Positions 1 through 11,950 are shown, counted from the first letter of the stretch. The stretch: DNA of 64,000 bases from JANTGF01 sp963750735 (GCA_963750735.1 CAVVRY010000007.1:434001-498000), one strand, 5' to 3'. Numbers and translations are program-made. The notes: a model not told the origin generated them from the letters alone.

Positions 1-1269
1 GGTGTTGTCCGAACGGATCAAAATGGTAGGATAGATACAGATGGGAATCACGCACCAGATGGAATATTAGGTCCCTTCCATGAGAAAGAAGCCAGTTTTT
101 TTACCATTAAGGAAATTTGGTCACCGGTGTATATTGAAACAAATAACCCTCTGCTTTCAAATTTTAATGGAAAAATACCTGTGGAAAACAGATTCGATTT
201 TACAAACCTGAACCAATGTCTTTTTGAATGGAAGTTACTATCCTACCCTACACCAAATGATTTGAGTACAAAGAGCACAATTATAGAAGAAGGGAGACTA
301 ATAGGACCCAATATCTTACCTCATGAAAATGGGAATATTACAATTGATCTACCAGCATCTAAAGTAAATGTTGATGCGATTTCCTTAACTGCTTTTGACC
401 AATCCAATGAAGAAATTAATACCTGGGTTTGGAAATTAAAAAACAACAAAGAAGTTTTAAAGAGAATAATAATAGAAAAGGGAAATTCACCCTCAATTTA
501 TGAACGCAATAACAATGTAGAAATCAAATCCGGAAATTTCAGATATACATTTGATAATGAGACAGGAATGCTTATACAAGTTAATTCCGGTGAAATTCCC
601 ATCCCATTCAAAAATGGTCCATTTCTGGTACCGAGAAAAAAGAACTCCAAATACAAAAATTTGAGATTAAATATTGATAAAAATGAGTCTTCAGTTCTTA
701 TTTCAGTGGAGAATCACCCCGATTTTAAAAACCTGCATTGGACCGTTCATTCTAATGGCTGGCTTCAGGTAGATTACACTTTTTATTACAAAGGGTTTGT
801 AGATTATTTGGGTGTGAGTTTTGAATATCCCGAGGATAGAGTAAAAGAAATGAAATGGCTGGGAAAAGGCCCTTATCGCGTTTGGAAGAATCGTTTGAAA
901 GGTCCAACAATAGGTGTTTGGCAAAACTCTTACAATAGTTTTCAGCCTGGTTTAGCCTGGGATTATCCTGAATTTCCTGGCTATTATGCCAATTTTAACT
1001 GGGTGGTATTTAACACTTCGGATGGGCCTATAACGATTGCTACTGATAAGGAAGATATCTTCCTGAGGGTATATAGTCAACCCGACGGAAATGATCCCAG
1101 GCACACCTCTATGATTTGGCCCGAAGGTGATATTTCTTTCCTTCATGCAATTCCTCCTATTGGAACCAAGTTTATGGAAGCCAAAGAATTCGGACCACAA
1201 GGTCAGAAGTTTGAAGCTTCTGGTGTATATAGTGGAACTATATATCTATATTTTGGATTACCAGACTAA
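1..1269 (+). CDS. GH2-family glycoside hydrolase (beta-galactosidase-like), C-terminal part, cut by window edge
   Basis: The frame is open from the first base, so the gene begins upstream; 422 residues are visible. The first 45 residues (around DGNHAPDGILGPF and IKEIWSPVYI) match the end of the catalytic barrel of GH2 enzymes as I know them. The rest corresponds to the C-terminal all-beta domains, with the lacZ domain 5 signature WLGKGPYRVWKNR near residue 285. GH2 enzymes hydrolyse beta-galactosides, beta-mannosides or beta-glucuronides; the catalytic glutamates lie off the window, so substrate cannot be told. The GH78 gene follows 7 bases after the stop, so the two are probably one operon. 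A GTG at 127 is an internal codon, not the start. Confidence 0.85.
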   Translation, partial: GVVRTDQNGRIDTDGNHAPDGILGPFHEKEASFFTIKEIWSPVYIETNNPLLSNFNGKIPVENRFDFTNLNQCLFEWKLLSYPTPNDLSTKSTIIEEGRLIGPNILPHENGNITIDLPASKVNVDAISLTAFDQSNEEINTWVWKLKNNKEVLKRIIIEKGNSPSIYERNNNVEIKSGNFRYTFDNETGMLIQVNSGEIPIPFKNGPFLVPRKKNSKYKNLRLNIDKNESSVLISVENHPDFKNLHWTVHSNGWLQVDYTFYYKGFVDYLGVSFEYPEDRVKEMKWLGKGPYRVWKNRLKGPTIGVWQNSYNSFQPGLAWDYPEFPGYYANFNWVVFNTSDGPITIATDKEDIFLRVYSQPDGNDPRHTSMIWPEGDISFLHAIPPIGTKFMEAKEFGPQGQKFEASGVYSGTIYLYFGLPD

Positions 1270-1276
1270 ATAAATC

Positions 1277-4200
1277 ATGAGATATTATAACTATGTCCTT
1301 TTTATTTTACTTGTCCTGATCATAGGATGCAAAAACGATCAATTAGTTATCACTGATCTGAAATGCGAATATCTGGTAGATCCATTGGGTATTGATATTT
1401 CAAATCCCCGTTTGAGCTGGAAACTGTCATCTCCAATGTCAGGACAAAAACAAACGGCATACCAAATTCTGGCATCTACCAAAATAGAATTGCTTGAACC
1501 GGATGAAGCTGATCTTTGGAATTCTGGTGAAATTGAGTCTGATAAGTCTACACATATTGTATACAGTGGAGCAAAGTTGAGCAAAGGGATGCAAGTATTC
1601 TGGAAAGTTCGGATTTGGGATGCCATGGGCAATCCTTCAGCCTGGAGTAAGCCGGCAAAATGGGAAATGGGAATTCGACCATCTGACTGGCAGGCAAAGT
1701 GGATTAGTATGCCAGCTCAGAATAATACAAACCCGGGTGAAATGAATCCTGCATACTATTTTAGGAAAGAAATTCGAATATCTGATAATATTGCAAAAGC
1801 CAAAGTGTTTGTAAGTGGCCTGGGATATTATGAATTGTATATTAATGGAAAGAAAGTTGGAGATCATGTCCTTTCACCAAACCATACTAATTATGATTTA
1901 AGAGATAATGAATACTTTGAGGAAGCTTGGGTTAATAATATGGCTTCAAGAGTTCTATACGAAACCTTTGACATTTCATCCTTGCTTCAAAGTGGTGATC
2001 AATACTTTAGCTGTCATTCTAGGAAATGGTTGGTATTTTCAAAACGAACGAAATGAAGATGTAAACTATTCATATGGTACACCAAGGTTTATTTCACAGC
2101 TTGAAATCGAATTTAAGGATGGAACCAGGAATATCATTCTCAGCGATGAATCCTGGAAAACTTCCCTTGGCCCAATTATTCATAACGGTGTTTTTTCAGG
2201 TGAAATCTATGATGCCAGGCTGGAACAGAAGGGCTGGAATAAAAACGGTTTTGATGATAGTAAATGGGAAAATGCTTTAATAATCAGACCTCCTGAAGGC
2301 AGGCTTGTATCACAAATGTCCTCTCCCGATAGGATAACTGGAATTATAAAACCTAAATCAATTACAAACCCTAAGAAAAATATATATAGGTTCGATCTGG
2401 GTCAAATGATATCTGGCTGGGCAAAAATAAAAGTACAAGGGCCAGCTGGAACCAGGATTGAAATGAGTTTTATTGAAGAAATGGGACCCGGTTACAGCCA
2501 GAAAGACACCTATATATTGAAAGGTGGTGAGGTTGAAACATGGGAGCCTCGATTTACATGGCACGCATTTCGATATGTAGATGTAAATTCCTCCATTCCA
2601 TTGGATCTTGAATCATTGGAAGGAATTGTGGTCAATACAGATGTGGAATCGTCTGGGGAATTTCAATGTTCATATCCACTTTTTAACAGAATCAATGATA
2701 ATTTTCGTCGGACTCAGCTTGGAAATATGCATGGAGGTGTGCCCAGTGATTGTCCACATCGTGAGCGCAGAGGGTATACTGGTGATGGCCAGATTGCTGC
2801 TGATGCAGCAATTTACAATTTTGATATGGCAGCATTTTATACCAAGTGGCTTAACGATATAGCCGATTCACAAAATAGCAAAACAGGTTATATCCCCAAT
2901 ACGGTTCCCTATCAGGGTGGAGGTGGCGGTACTCCCTGGGGATCGGCTTATGTAATTATTCCATGGTACATGTATCTGTATTATGGTGACATCAGGGTGC
3001 TGGAACAAAACTATCAGGGAATGAAAAAATGGATAGATTTTTTGAATCATCAGACTGATAAGGAAGGGATTATACAAGAAAAAAATCTAGGTGAATGGGT
3101 TCCTCCTGTAAAAACAGAAATTCCTGCTAATCTGGTAAGTACAGCTTACTATTTTCATTGTTTAAAGCTTATGTCAGAAATAGCACTTGTTCTTAAATAT
3201 AATACTGATTCAGATTATTTTAATACCCTGGCTAAAAAAACTAAGCTTGCCTTCAATGAAAAGTACTTCAACAAAGAAACCATGTCCTATTCAATAGGAT
3301 GGCAAGGGGCCAACGTTTTTCCCTTAGGATTTAAAATGGTTCCTGAGGAGTATGAAAAGCAGGTATTTGAAACTCTGGTCAAGCATATTGAATACGAAAC
3401 AAATGGGCACTTCGATACTGGAATGATGGGAACACCCTTACTTTTAAAGGTGCTTAGCAACTTTAACCGACCAGATCTTGCCTTTACACTCATGAGTCAA
3501 AGAGACTTTCCATCATTTGGATATCAGATTGATAAAGGAGCAACAACTATCTGGGAAACCTGGCGCGGTGATGCATCACATAGTCATCCAATGTTTGGGG
3601 GAGTATGTCAATGGTTTTTCAGCTCGGTGGCAGGTATAAACCCTGATCCCAATCAACCTGGTTTCAAACACATTATTTTAAAACCTCAACCAGTAGTTAA
3701 TCTATATAATATAAAAGCAGTTTATCAATCTATGCAGGGTGAAATAGAATCTTCATGGAAAGTTGTTGGAAATGAATTCATCTTGAATGTTTCGATTCCA
3801 GCTAACACCACTGCCACCGTATTGATCCCGGCTAAAACTCCTGAAGACATTAAAGCCACTGCAAAAGGTTCTAAGACTCATGCTGAGATCACTTTCATTG
3901 GTTTGGAAAACAATTTAGCAAGTTATAGCATTTCATCGGGGAAATATGAATTCACTGCAAAAAATGCCAGGGACTTGTTTTTGGAATCGATGTTAACTGC
4001 ACCCAGGATTATACCACCTGATACTATATTACAAATGCCTGACTCTTTGGAGGTTGAAATAAGGACAGATCATGAAGGGGCAATCATACGATATACACTT
4101 AATGGAATGGAACCTGATATTAATTCAACAGAATATTTGGGAACGCTTACTATTTCAAAATCGACAACCGTAAAAGCCAGGGTATTTAAATCAGGAATGA

Positions 4201-4673
4201 AACCCAGTCCCATAAAATCCAGTACTCTGACCTTTATTAATCCAGAAGAAAATGGTGTCCAATATGAATATTATCTGGGAGAATGGGAAGAAATTCCTGA
4301 CATGCAAACACTTACTCCATTTGCTACTGGAAAACTACAAGATATAAACCTGGATTATCTTGACCTTAACAAAGATAAATTCGCACTATTATTAAAAGCC
4401 CAAATTAATATTCTGGAAGAAGGATCATATACTTTCTTTCTGAATTCAAATGATGGGAGTAAACTATACATTGACGATAAGCTTATTATTGATAATGATG
4501 GTCCACATGGTGCTATTGAAAAACAGGGATCCACATTATTGTCAAAAGGCAAACATTCTTTTGTGATTCATTACTTTCAAGCAGGAGGGGGTTATTTGCT
4601 TGAATCATCAGTTTCTGGTCCGGGAATCAGTAAATCAAGAATTCCCCCATCAATGCTTCTACTCGATAATTAA
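1277..4673 (+). CDS. GH78 alpha-L-rhamnosidase with C-terminal PA14 domain, one frameshift near 2000
   Basis: Secreted lipoprotein (lipobox ending in Cys near residue 15) of about 1131 residues once one extra base near 2000 is skipped. Up to GAT at 1997 the frame reads SSLLQSGD; the continuation NTLAVILGNGWYFQNERN resumes at 2001, one base further on. Domains: N-terminal beta-sandwich (DLKCEYLVDPLGID), carbohydrate-binding region, (alpha/alpha)6 barrel with the acid motif DCPHRERRGYTGDGQ near residue 495 and the second catalytic glutamate in TTIWETWRGD near 759, a C-terminal beta domain, a chitobiase/FN3-like segment (about 910-985) and a PA14-type domain (about 990-1125). It would release terminal alpha-L-rhamnose from a plant or algal glycan outside the cell. 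The frame break may be a sequencing error or a real lesion. Confidence 0.88.
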
Positions 4674-4881
4674 CTGTCTACTAACTTGATAAATATTAAC
4701 TGTATATCAAATATTGTGAAAAATGGGCGTATGGGATGACTATTTATGATAATTTCAACGCATCAACATTATTCTTATAGGACAGGTTAAGTTTTTTGTG
4801 ATAACTATTAATAAATACGATGATATTCCAGCTAAATTGTTATATTTTTCCAAAATATTATCCACTAAAAACTTTGAAATT

Positions 4882-5661
4882 ATGCTTAAAACCACTAAAA
4901 TCCTTCTGCCAATAGCTATCCTATTTATTTTAATAGGCTGCACTACTTCTGCTAAAAAGGAAAACAACTCTGAACCAGCTCTTAACAAACTTACTAAGGC
5001 TGAAAAAGAACAGGGTTGGATACTATTATTTGATGGTGAAACTTTTAACGGTTGGCGTGGTCTGGGTCGTGATGCTGTTCCGGAGGCTCACTGGGTTATT
5101 GAAGATGATGCAATACACAAAGTTGAAAGTGGCGAAGTTCCTGTTCAGGCAGATGGTCAGCCTTTAGAGGGTGGCGATTTAATGACCATTGAGGCTTTTC
5201 GTGATTTTGAATTTAAATTTGAATGGAAGATAAGTCTGGGAGGCAATAGTGGGATCAAATACAATGTTTCCGAGGAATTGTCTACTCGTGGCGGACCCTC
5301 ACATGCTGCACTAGGATTTGAATACCAATTATTAGATGATGTGAACCATTCCGATAATCAGAATATTACCCATTTAACTGCATCCCTTTATGATATGATA
5401 CCTGCAATAAATGCACCTGTAAAACCTGTTGGTGAGTTCAATACCGGGCGTATTGTATTTAATGGTAATCATGGTGAACACTGGGTAAATGGAGTAAAAG
5501 TTGTTGATTATGATCTCGGAACTGCCAGGTTTGATACCCTTTTCCAACATAGTAAGTACGTTCGGAATCCTGATTTTCCAGAGAAAAGGGCAGGACATAT
5601 TGTCTTACAAGATCATTCAGATGAAATTTGGTTCCGCAATATCAAGATTCGGAAATTTTAG
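4882..5661 (+). CDS. DUF1080 family lipoprotein (3-keto-disaccharide hydrolase-like)
   Basis: I chose the ATG at 4882 rather than the upstream GTG at 4798 because it gives a clean lipoprotein signal peptide with lipobox FILIGC and Cys20; the product is then 259 residues. The mature part is a jelly-roll DUF1080 domain, recognisable by LLFDGETFNGWRGLG near residue 48, the central GGNSGIKYNV motif and the terminal EIWFRNIKIRKF. Members of this family in Bacteroidota have been linked to cleavage of 3-keto-glycosides, usually together with Gfo/Idh/MocA dehydrogenases; no such dehydrogenase is in this window. It sits about 200 bases after the rhamnosidase, separated by AT-rich sequence in which I see no clear promoter. 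Confidence 0.85.
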   Translation: MLKTTKILLPIAILFILIGCTTSAKKENNSEPALNKLTKAEKEQGWILLFDGETFNGWRGLGRDAVPEAHWVIEDDAIHKVESGEVPVQADGQPLEGGDLMTIEAFRDFEFKFEWKISLGGNSGIKYNVSEELSTRGGPSHAALGFEYQLLDDVNHSDNQNITHLTASLYDMIPAINAPVKPVGEFNTGRIVFNGNHGEHWVNGVKVVDYDLGTARFDTLFQHSKYVRNPDFPEKRAGHIVLQDHSDEIWFRNIKIRKF

Positions 5662-5729
5662 ATCTAAGAAATTTTATAGAAGTTATCTAAAGTTAAAAGT
5701 GTTAAATTTTTAAGTAATAATTATTAATC

Positions 5730-6795
5730 ATGAAAACAGGTATTAAGATTCTATTTTACGTGATTGTGAGCGCTTTATGTTGTTGCATGCTCCAGTACAA
5801 ATAGTGAAAATGGGAAACCCCAGGTTAAGGTGGTTTCCAACGAAAACCAACAGCGGGTTGACATTCTGGTGGATGATGAATTGTTTACTGCTTATCTGTA
5901 TACAGACACCATCCCAGACTTGAAAAAGCCAGTATTATTTCCCATCATTACTGCAAAGGGATCTACCATTACTCGTGGCTATCCTTTACAACCAATACCA
6001 GGTGAACGCATTGACCATCCGCACCATATTGGAATGTGGTTAAATTATGGGGATGTGAATAAGATTGACTTCTGGGGTCATTCCAATGCTATTCCTATGG
6101 AAGAAAGATATAGAATGGGCACCATTCGGCACACCAAATTGAGGGAAACCAAAAGTGGAAAAGGAAAAGGTTCATTGGAAGTTGAAATGGATTGGATGAA
6201 TGCGGACGAAGAAGTTTTACTAAAAGAGAAAACCAGTTTTATTTTTAAGGCTGGTGAAGATTATCGAATTATTGACAGAAGTACTACCCTTACCGCTCAA
6301 AAAGACAGGATATTACTTGATGATACAAAAGAAGGAATGATGGCCATCCGGGTTACCCGTGCTCTTGAACTTCCAAGTGATAGCCCTGTAGTTCTTAGTG
6401 ATGCACATGGGAATAAAACGGAAGTGGCTAAACTTGATAACACAGGAGTTTCAGGGAATTATCTAAACAGTGAGGGAGTAGAGGGATCAGATGTTTGGGG
6501 TAAACGTGCAACTTGGGTTTCATTGTATGGAAAGGTAAAAGATGAGGATGTAGCTGTTGTTATTTTTGACCACCCTGAAAATGTTGGACATCCTACCTAC
6601 TGGCATGCTCGTGGCTATGGACTCTTTTCAGTAAATCCTCTTGGACAGGTTGATTTTACTGATGGAAAAGAAGAACTAAACTTCAAACTGGAGCCAGGTG
6701 AATCTGTTACTTTCAAGTACAGAACATTGATTTATTCAGGAATATTGGATAAAAATGCCATTGATGGGGAATACAATAAATTTATTAAGGAATAA
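5730..6795 (+). CDS. DUF6807 (PmoA-like) family protein, frameshift in the signal peptide near 5778
   Basis: The ATG at 5730 opens a lipoprotein signal (MKTGIKILFYVIVSAL), but the frame stops 25 codons on. Skipping one base at about 5778 gives SALVVACSSTNSEN, a perfect lipobox, and joins the long frame running to 6795, for 354 residues in total. The body has the DUF6807 hallmarks: HPHHIGMWLNYGDVN with paired histidines, IDFWGHS, and a C-terminal YWHARGYGLFSVNPLG. The family is often labelled methane oxygenase PmoA, which is misleading; no oxygenase role is supported here and its reaction is unknown. It is common beside DUF1080 proteins and sugar dehydrogenases in polysaccharide-degrading bacteria. 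Confidence 0.8.
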
Positions 6796-6900
6796 ATACA
6801 CTAAGAAAAATATAAGTTCTCTCACCTGAATATTTATCATTTGATACTTACGCCTAATGATGTATAAGTTTTTTAAACCTGGCTTGAAAATTTTTGAAAT

Positions 6901-9860
6901 ATGATTAAGAAACTAGTTAGACAAATATTTATATTAGTATTTTTCACCTTTCTCATTTACGGAAACACTTCTTTCGCTCAAGGGAAGCTTTTACGAGGTG
7001 AAATTTGGCAAAAATTTTCTACAGAAGGTAAAACTGCAGATTTTTATGTGTCTATAAATGGAAATGATGCCTGGTCAGGAAAACTGCCCTCACCAAATGA
7101 AACCAAAACAGATGGTCCTTTTGCAAGCATACAAAGGGCACAAAAGGCTGTTCTTGACCTAAAATCGAAGGTGTTTTCTCCAAAAGAAGAGCCGGTTGAA
7201 AAACGATGGATAGGCTCCCCTCATCCATTGGGAAAAGGCCGCGACATTCTGGTTTATATTCGTGATGGCTATTACCCCCTTGAAGCACCACTCCTCTTTT
7301 CACCCGAAGATGGCGGTGAACGTGTTGAAACGAATCTGCCAACTGGGGCATTTGAATACCATAAACTGAAGGATTACTATGTAACATATGCTGCATTTCC
7401 AGATGAAAAGCCTGTCATTACAGGTGGCCCAATATTACCTGCTTGGGAAAAGGGGAAAAAATATCTGGAAAACCAAAATTGAAGATACTGATATCAAAAT
7501 ACTGATAATCAATGGGGAAAAACAAATCCTGGCAAGAGCTCCGAACTCAGGATATTATATACCTCCCCTTATTTCTGAATCTCCGGACAAACTCTATTTC
7601 AATAAAGGTGAATTGAAACAATGGAAAGATCTGGATGGGAACCGTGTTTTTATGTTGCTACGCTGGCATCATGGTGTTAACTCTTTTTCATCAATTGATG
7701 AAAAAACTAATACAGCCTGGTTATCAAAGCCGCAGGATGGGGTAGTGATTGTTCCTCCAAGATATTATGTTGAAAATATTAAGTCATTAATGGATTCTCC
7801 AGGTGAGTGGTTCTTTGATTCTAATAAAAAAGAATTAAGCTATATACCAACAGATAAGATTAAGGACGAAGAGGAAATTACTGCTATAGCTCCAAATTTA
7901 GAAAACATAGTTTTAATCAAAGGAGAAAGGGGGAAACCTGTTCGTAATTTGAGAATATATGGTTTGACCTTTGAAGGAACAGTACAGGGAGGTGCAGGCA
8001 TTGAGTTTGAATATGCACATAGCTGCGAATTAATTGGGTCAGAGCTTAGATCATTAAGCGGAACAGGTCTATTTATTGGTAACGGTTCATACCAGACTCG
8101 CATTCTGAGCAATGAATTTCACACAATTGATAATATGGCGATTCGAATTCATGGGCCTGAACAGCCCAAAGATGGCAGAGACATATTAAGGGAAACTACA
8201 GTTTCATATAACAAAATTAATGATTGTGGTGGAGTAAATATTGATGCTTCTTTTTCTTTGTTTACTACAATTTCTCACAACTACATAACAAAAACCCGTG
8301 GTCGCTATGCGATTTCTGTGGGTGGTTGGCATAATCTTGAGGAAGCTATTGATGGTAGTTATCTGGTTGAATACAATCACCTGGATGATGTTCAGAAAGA
8401 TGCTGATGATTCTGGTGCTATAAAAACAGCTGGAACTACATTTAATTCAGTAGTCAGAAAGAATCTGATTCATGATGTAAGAGCTGGCTTCTTCAATGAC
8501 AATGTAGGATTCTGGTTTGATAATATGTCACTTGGATGGGTAGCTGAAAACAATATATTCTATAATCTTGAGCAGGGCGAAATGAAGCTATGTGCAGCCA
8601 ATCTCGTCGATAATTTATATCAGGATAATTTTGTAATTGATGCCCCTGAACAAGCACCGGAACAAATCATAACAGGCCAGCCTGATTTTAAAATGACTGA
8701 TTTGCAAATTTCCATTCCTGGTGGATCCTCCTCAAATACTGTTTCTGCTGGAACTGAAATGGTTGTAAGTGCTAATGTCTTTAACAACGGTTCTTCTGGC
8801 ATCTTACCTGTCGAACTTTACCTTGATGGAAAGATTATTGAGAAAAAACCTTTTCCAGCTATAAAAAATAATAATAATAAGATAGAATTTGTTTTGCGTA
8901 TTTATGATGAGGGTAAACATCAACTGGCAATTGGAGATACACCATATGAAGAATTCTTTGTTAAAGGTGAAAAGCCTGAAATAGTATTTGAAAATCTCCA
9001 AATTTCAGATCCAGTAATTTTCGAAGGTGAATCAGTTCAAATTAAGGCAGCAGCCAGAAATCTAACTGCCATCCAACAAGAACAGGAAGTCCATCTATAC
9101 CTGAATAATAAGGTTTACAAATCAGAAAAAATTGTACTGGATAGAAATGAAACCAAAGAGGTATTATTCGAAATTGGTCCTGAAATTGGTAATTATTCAG
9201 TTCGAATGGCCAATAGCAAAGAAGCAGACCTTGAGGTTTCTGACTGGGAAATGTTGAATCTGAATGATATAACAATTCTTGAATATTGCTCAGCCAAAGC
9301 CAAGCCATATAAAATTGAAACCAATCAGCAAACCAACACTTATAAAATCGAAGCTGGAGGTTCAGACTTCTTCCACGCTGAGGATTCCTATGCTTCAGTA
9401 TTTCTAAAGGAAATTAAAGGCGATTTTGTGGCTAAAGTTAAAATTAACCAGTTTGGTGACCGTACTCATGAATGGTTTAGAGCTGGATTATTTGTCAGGA
9501 ACGATATGACAAAAAGCTTTGACACACAACCAGGTAGCAAAGGTTCAGTGCTTGTGTTTGGAACTCCTGGACGAGCAGGCATTCACTATGATGAGTTTGG
9601 TAATGGATGTATGCACAAGGCCAACAGTGAAAACCTTCCGGAAAATACAAAATTCCCGATATGGCTTAAATTGGCCCGATATGGGAATAGTTTTGTGAGT
9701 TCAGTTAGCCTTGATGGGGAGAATTGGATTATAGAAAGAAGGACATCTGATATCCCGGGACTAAAGGAAGCTAGTAGACCTTGGATTAGCGGCCGGGTCT
9801 CCGGACAAAGAACAATACTGGGTTGAATTTAAGGAATGGGAGATAAAAATCAGGAAATAA
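6901..9860 (+). CDS. Large secreted right-handed beta-helix protein (possible glycosidase or lyase), two frameshifts
   Basis: Starting at ATG 6901 with a Sec signal peptide (cleavage near TSFAQ). The N-terminus has the typical FYVSINGNDAWSG opening of DUF1565/pectate-lyase-like beta-helix proteins. The frame breaks in the A6 run 7456-7461 (one extra A), and again near 9797-9801, where skipping a base restores PDKEQYWVEFKEWEIKIRK and a stop at 9860. The reconstructed product is about 985 residues: beta-helix (about 45-570), two CARDB-like immunoglobulin domains (about 580-780) and a DUF1349-like concanavalin sandwich (about 790-980). GH141 fucosidases and polysaccharide lyases share this fold, but I cannot assign catalytic residues. 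Probably acts outside the cell with the upstream rhamnosidase. Confidence 0.78.
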
Positions 9861-9907
9861 AACTTAAACTGTTGTTTAATTTGTATTCAGCATTATAATA
9901 ATAGTTC

Positions 9908-10822
9908 ATGAAGGATTTATTTCCCCTACACGGAATTGTTACAGTTTTAAATACACCATTTACAAATTCAGGAAATATTGACTTTAGTGCTTTAAACAGG
10001 AATGTTGAAGAAGCTATTAGTGCAGGTGTTGCCGGTTTCCTTGTTCCAGCAATGGCTTCAGAAGTAAAGAAATTAGAATTCGATGAACGTTTGTCAATGG
10101 TGGAGAATGTTCTTCAAACTGTTGATTCTAGAGTTCCGGTTTTTGCAGGAACGGCTGGTTCTTCAATCAGTGAATCAATGTCTTTCATAAAATCGGTTTT
10201 AATCCTTGGCTGCACAAATGTCCTAATACAGATTCCTTATATTAATGATAAGCAATTTAAGAATGACTTCCTCCAAATGGCTGATTGTGGACCAGAGGTT
10301 ATTATGTTGCAGGATTGGGATGCTTCCGGTTATGGTTTGCCGGATCAGCTGATTATGGAGTTATTTGAATTGGTGCCTGCTTTCCGTTGCCTTAAAATTG
10401 AGACCATTCCTGCCGGTATTAAATACTCAAAAATGCTTGAACTTTCAAAGGGGAAATTAAATGTTAGTGGTGGATGGGCAGTAAGTCAAATGATTGAAGG
10501 TCTAAAAAGAGGGGTACATGCATTTATGCCCACTGGGATGCATTGGATCTATACTCAAATATTCAGGAACTTTCAACATGGAAAGATATCAGAAGCCTCT
10601 TCTCTATTTAATGATATTTTACCCATACTTGCATTTTCAAATCAGCATCTCGATATTTCTATTCATTTTTTTAAAAGACTATTATGGAAGCAGGGCATTT
10701 ATCCTACTCCGCTCGTTCGTGAACCAAGCGTCCCATTTGATGAAATTCATAGGGAAACTGCAGATGAATTAATTCAAAGAGCAATAAAAATTGAGAATAA
10801 AATAAAATTTACAAACCAATAA
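9908..10822 (+). CDS. DapA-family (class I) aldolase or lyase
   Basis: 304-residue cytoplasmic protein of the dihydrodipicolinate synthase / N-acetylneuraminate lyase superfamily. It opens with GIVTVLNTPFTNSGNIDF and has the conserved tyrosine in LIQIPYIND. The Schiff-base lysine is most likely K163 in CLKIET, which lines up with the catalytic lysine of E. coli DapA at 161. Family members condense or cleave pyruvate-containing keto acids such as sialic acid or 2-keto-3-deoxy sugar acids. Because true lysine biosynthesis genes are not adjacent and it sits in a rhamnosidase/GH2 run, a catabolic keto-deoxy sugar acid role is more likely than DapA; this is inference. The next gene starts 9 bases downstream. 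Confidence 0.8.
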   Translation: MKDLFPLHGIVTVLNTPFTNSGNIDFSALNRNVEEAISAGVAGFLVPAMASEVKKLEFDERLSMVENVLQTVDSRVPVFAGTAGSSISESMSFIKSVLILGCTNVLIQIPYINDKQFKNDFLQMADCGPEVIMLQDWDASGYGLPDQLIMELFELVPAFRCLKIETIPAGIKYSKMLELSKGKLNVSGGWAVSQMIEGLKRGVHAFMPTGMHWIYTQIFRNFQHGKISEASSLFNDILPILAFSNQHLDISIHFFKRLLWKQGIYPTPLVREPSVPFDEIHRETADELIQRAIKIENKIKFTNQ

Positions 10823-10831
10823 ATAACTATA

Positions 10832-11950
10832 ATGACTGAGAATTTGATCAAAACCAAACCTACTGAAAGATTGTATTCACTAGATGCCCTTAGAGGTTTT
10901 GATATGTTTTGGATTGTTGGTGGAGGTGCGCTAATTGGAACACTCACGGAGGCTACCAATTGGGGATGGCTAGAGGTAATCGAAAACCAGATGCATCATG
11001 TTAGCTGGAATGGTTTTCATTTCTTCGATCTAATCTTCCCATTATTTATGTTCATTTCTGGAATTGCTATTCCTTTTGCTATTACAAGCAAAATAGAGAA
11101 GGGTGTCGCAAAAAACTCATTGGTTCGGAAAATATTCCGAAGAATGGTATTGTTAATAGTTTTTGGTTTTGTTTACAATGGCGCGCTCAGAAATGGATTC
11201 TCTGATATGCGTGCAGCAAGTGTACTGGGGCAAATTGGTATAGCCTACTTTTTTTCTGCTTTAATAGTTATATACACTCAGAAAATCAGAACCAGGATAT
11301 TTTGGTTAGGTGGTATATTAATTGGAATTGCCATTTTACAGCTTCTGATCCCTGTGCCAGGTTTTGGAGCCGGAGTTTTAACCCCGGAAGGAAGTATAAA
11401 TGCATGGATTGATCAGCATTTTCTCCCTGGCCGACTTAATGATGGAAGCTTCGACCCTGAAGGTCTTTTGTGTATTGTTTCTGCAACATCTATAACTCTG
11501 TTGGGTACCTTTGCAGGGAATATCCTTCGGAATAATAAATTTACACCTGAAAAGAAAAGTCTCCTGCTTCTCATAAGCGGTACAATATTAGTCCTGGTGG
11601 CTATTAGCCTCTCTCCTTTTTACCCCATTATTAAGAAGATTTGGACAGTCCCATTTAATATTCTTACAGCGGGCGTAAGTTTTATCCTGATCTCACTTTT
11701 TTATTTCATTGTTGATGTCAAGGGTTATAAAAAGTGGACTTTTTTCTTCAGAGTTATCGGTTTAAACTCAATAACCATTTATCTCGGTGCGCGAATTATT
11801 GATTTCCGACATATGTCTGAATTTTTATTGGGTTGGCTGGCCAATCCTATGGAAGTTTTTGGGCCTGTAATAATAGTTATTGGTCTTATAATAGCAGAAT
11901 GGTTATTTCTCTATTATCTCTACAAAAACAAAATATTTTTGAGAGTATAG
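10832..11950 (+). CDS. DUF5009 / heparan-alpha-glucosaminide acetyltransferase-like membrane protein
   Basis: 372-residue polytopic inner-membrane protein with about ten hydrophobic segments. The N-terminal signature RLYSLDALRGFDMFWIVGGG followed by FHFFDLIFPLFMFISGIAIP is typical of the DUF5009/NagX/HGSNAT family, which is related to acyltransferases that use cytoplasmic acyl-CoA to acetylate sugars on the other side of the membrane. It is probably co-transcribed with the upstream aldolase (9-base gap). Genes of this type are very common in polysaccharide utilisation loci of Bacteroidota, but the acceptor sugar is unknown. Confidence 0.82.
   Translation: MTENLIKTKPTERLYSLDALRGFDMFWIVGGGALIGTLTEATNWGWLEVIENQMHHVSWNGFHFFDLIFPLFMFISGIAIPFAITSKIEKGVAKNSLVRKIFRRMVLLIVFGFVYNGALRNGFSDMRAASVLGQIGIAYFFSALIVIYTQKIRTRIFWLGGILIGIAILQLLIPVPGFGAGVLTPEGSINAWIDQHFLPGRLNDGSFDPEGLLCIVSATSITLLGTFAGNILRNNKFTPEKKSLLLLISGTILVLVAISLSPFYPIIKKIWTVPFNILTAGVSFILISLFYFIVDVKGYKKWTFFFRVIGLNSITIYLGARIIDFRHMSEFLLGWLANPMEVFGPVIIVIGLIIAEWLFLYYLYKNKIFLRV

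Noticed and set aside
1980..2020. Programmed +1 frameshift in the GH78 gene
   Set aside because: There is no slippery site or stimulating hairpin that I can see, and frameshifts in seven other genes in the same window make a common technical cause more likely.
5830..6795. Annotation of the DUF6807 protein as methane monooxygenase PmoA
   Set aside because: The protein is a soluble lipoprotein with no PmoA membrane topology or copper ligands; the name is an old misnomer for the family.
6847..6874. Hairpin after the DUF6807 gene
   Set aside because: The stem (ACTTA/TAAGT) is only five base pairs with a long loop; it is too weak to call a terminator even though a T-run follows.
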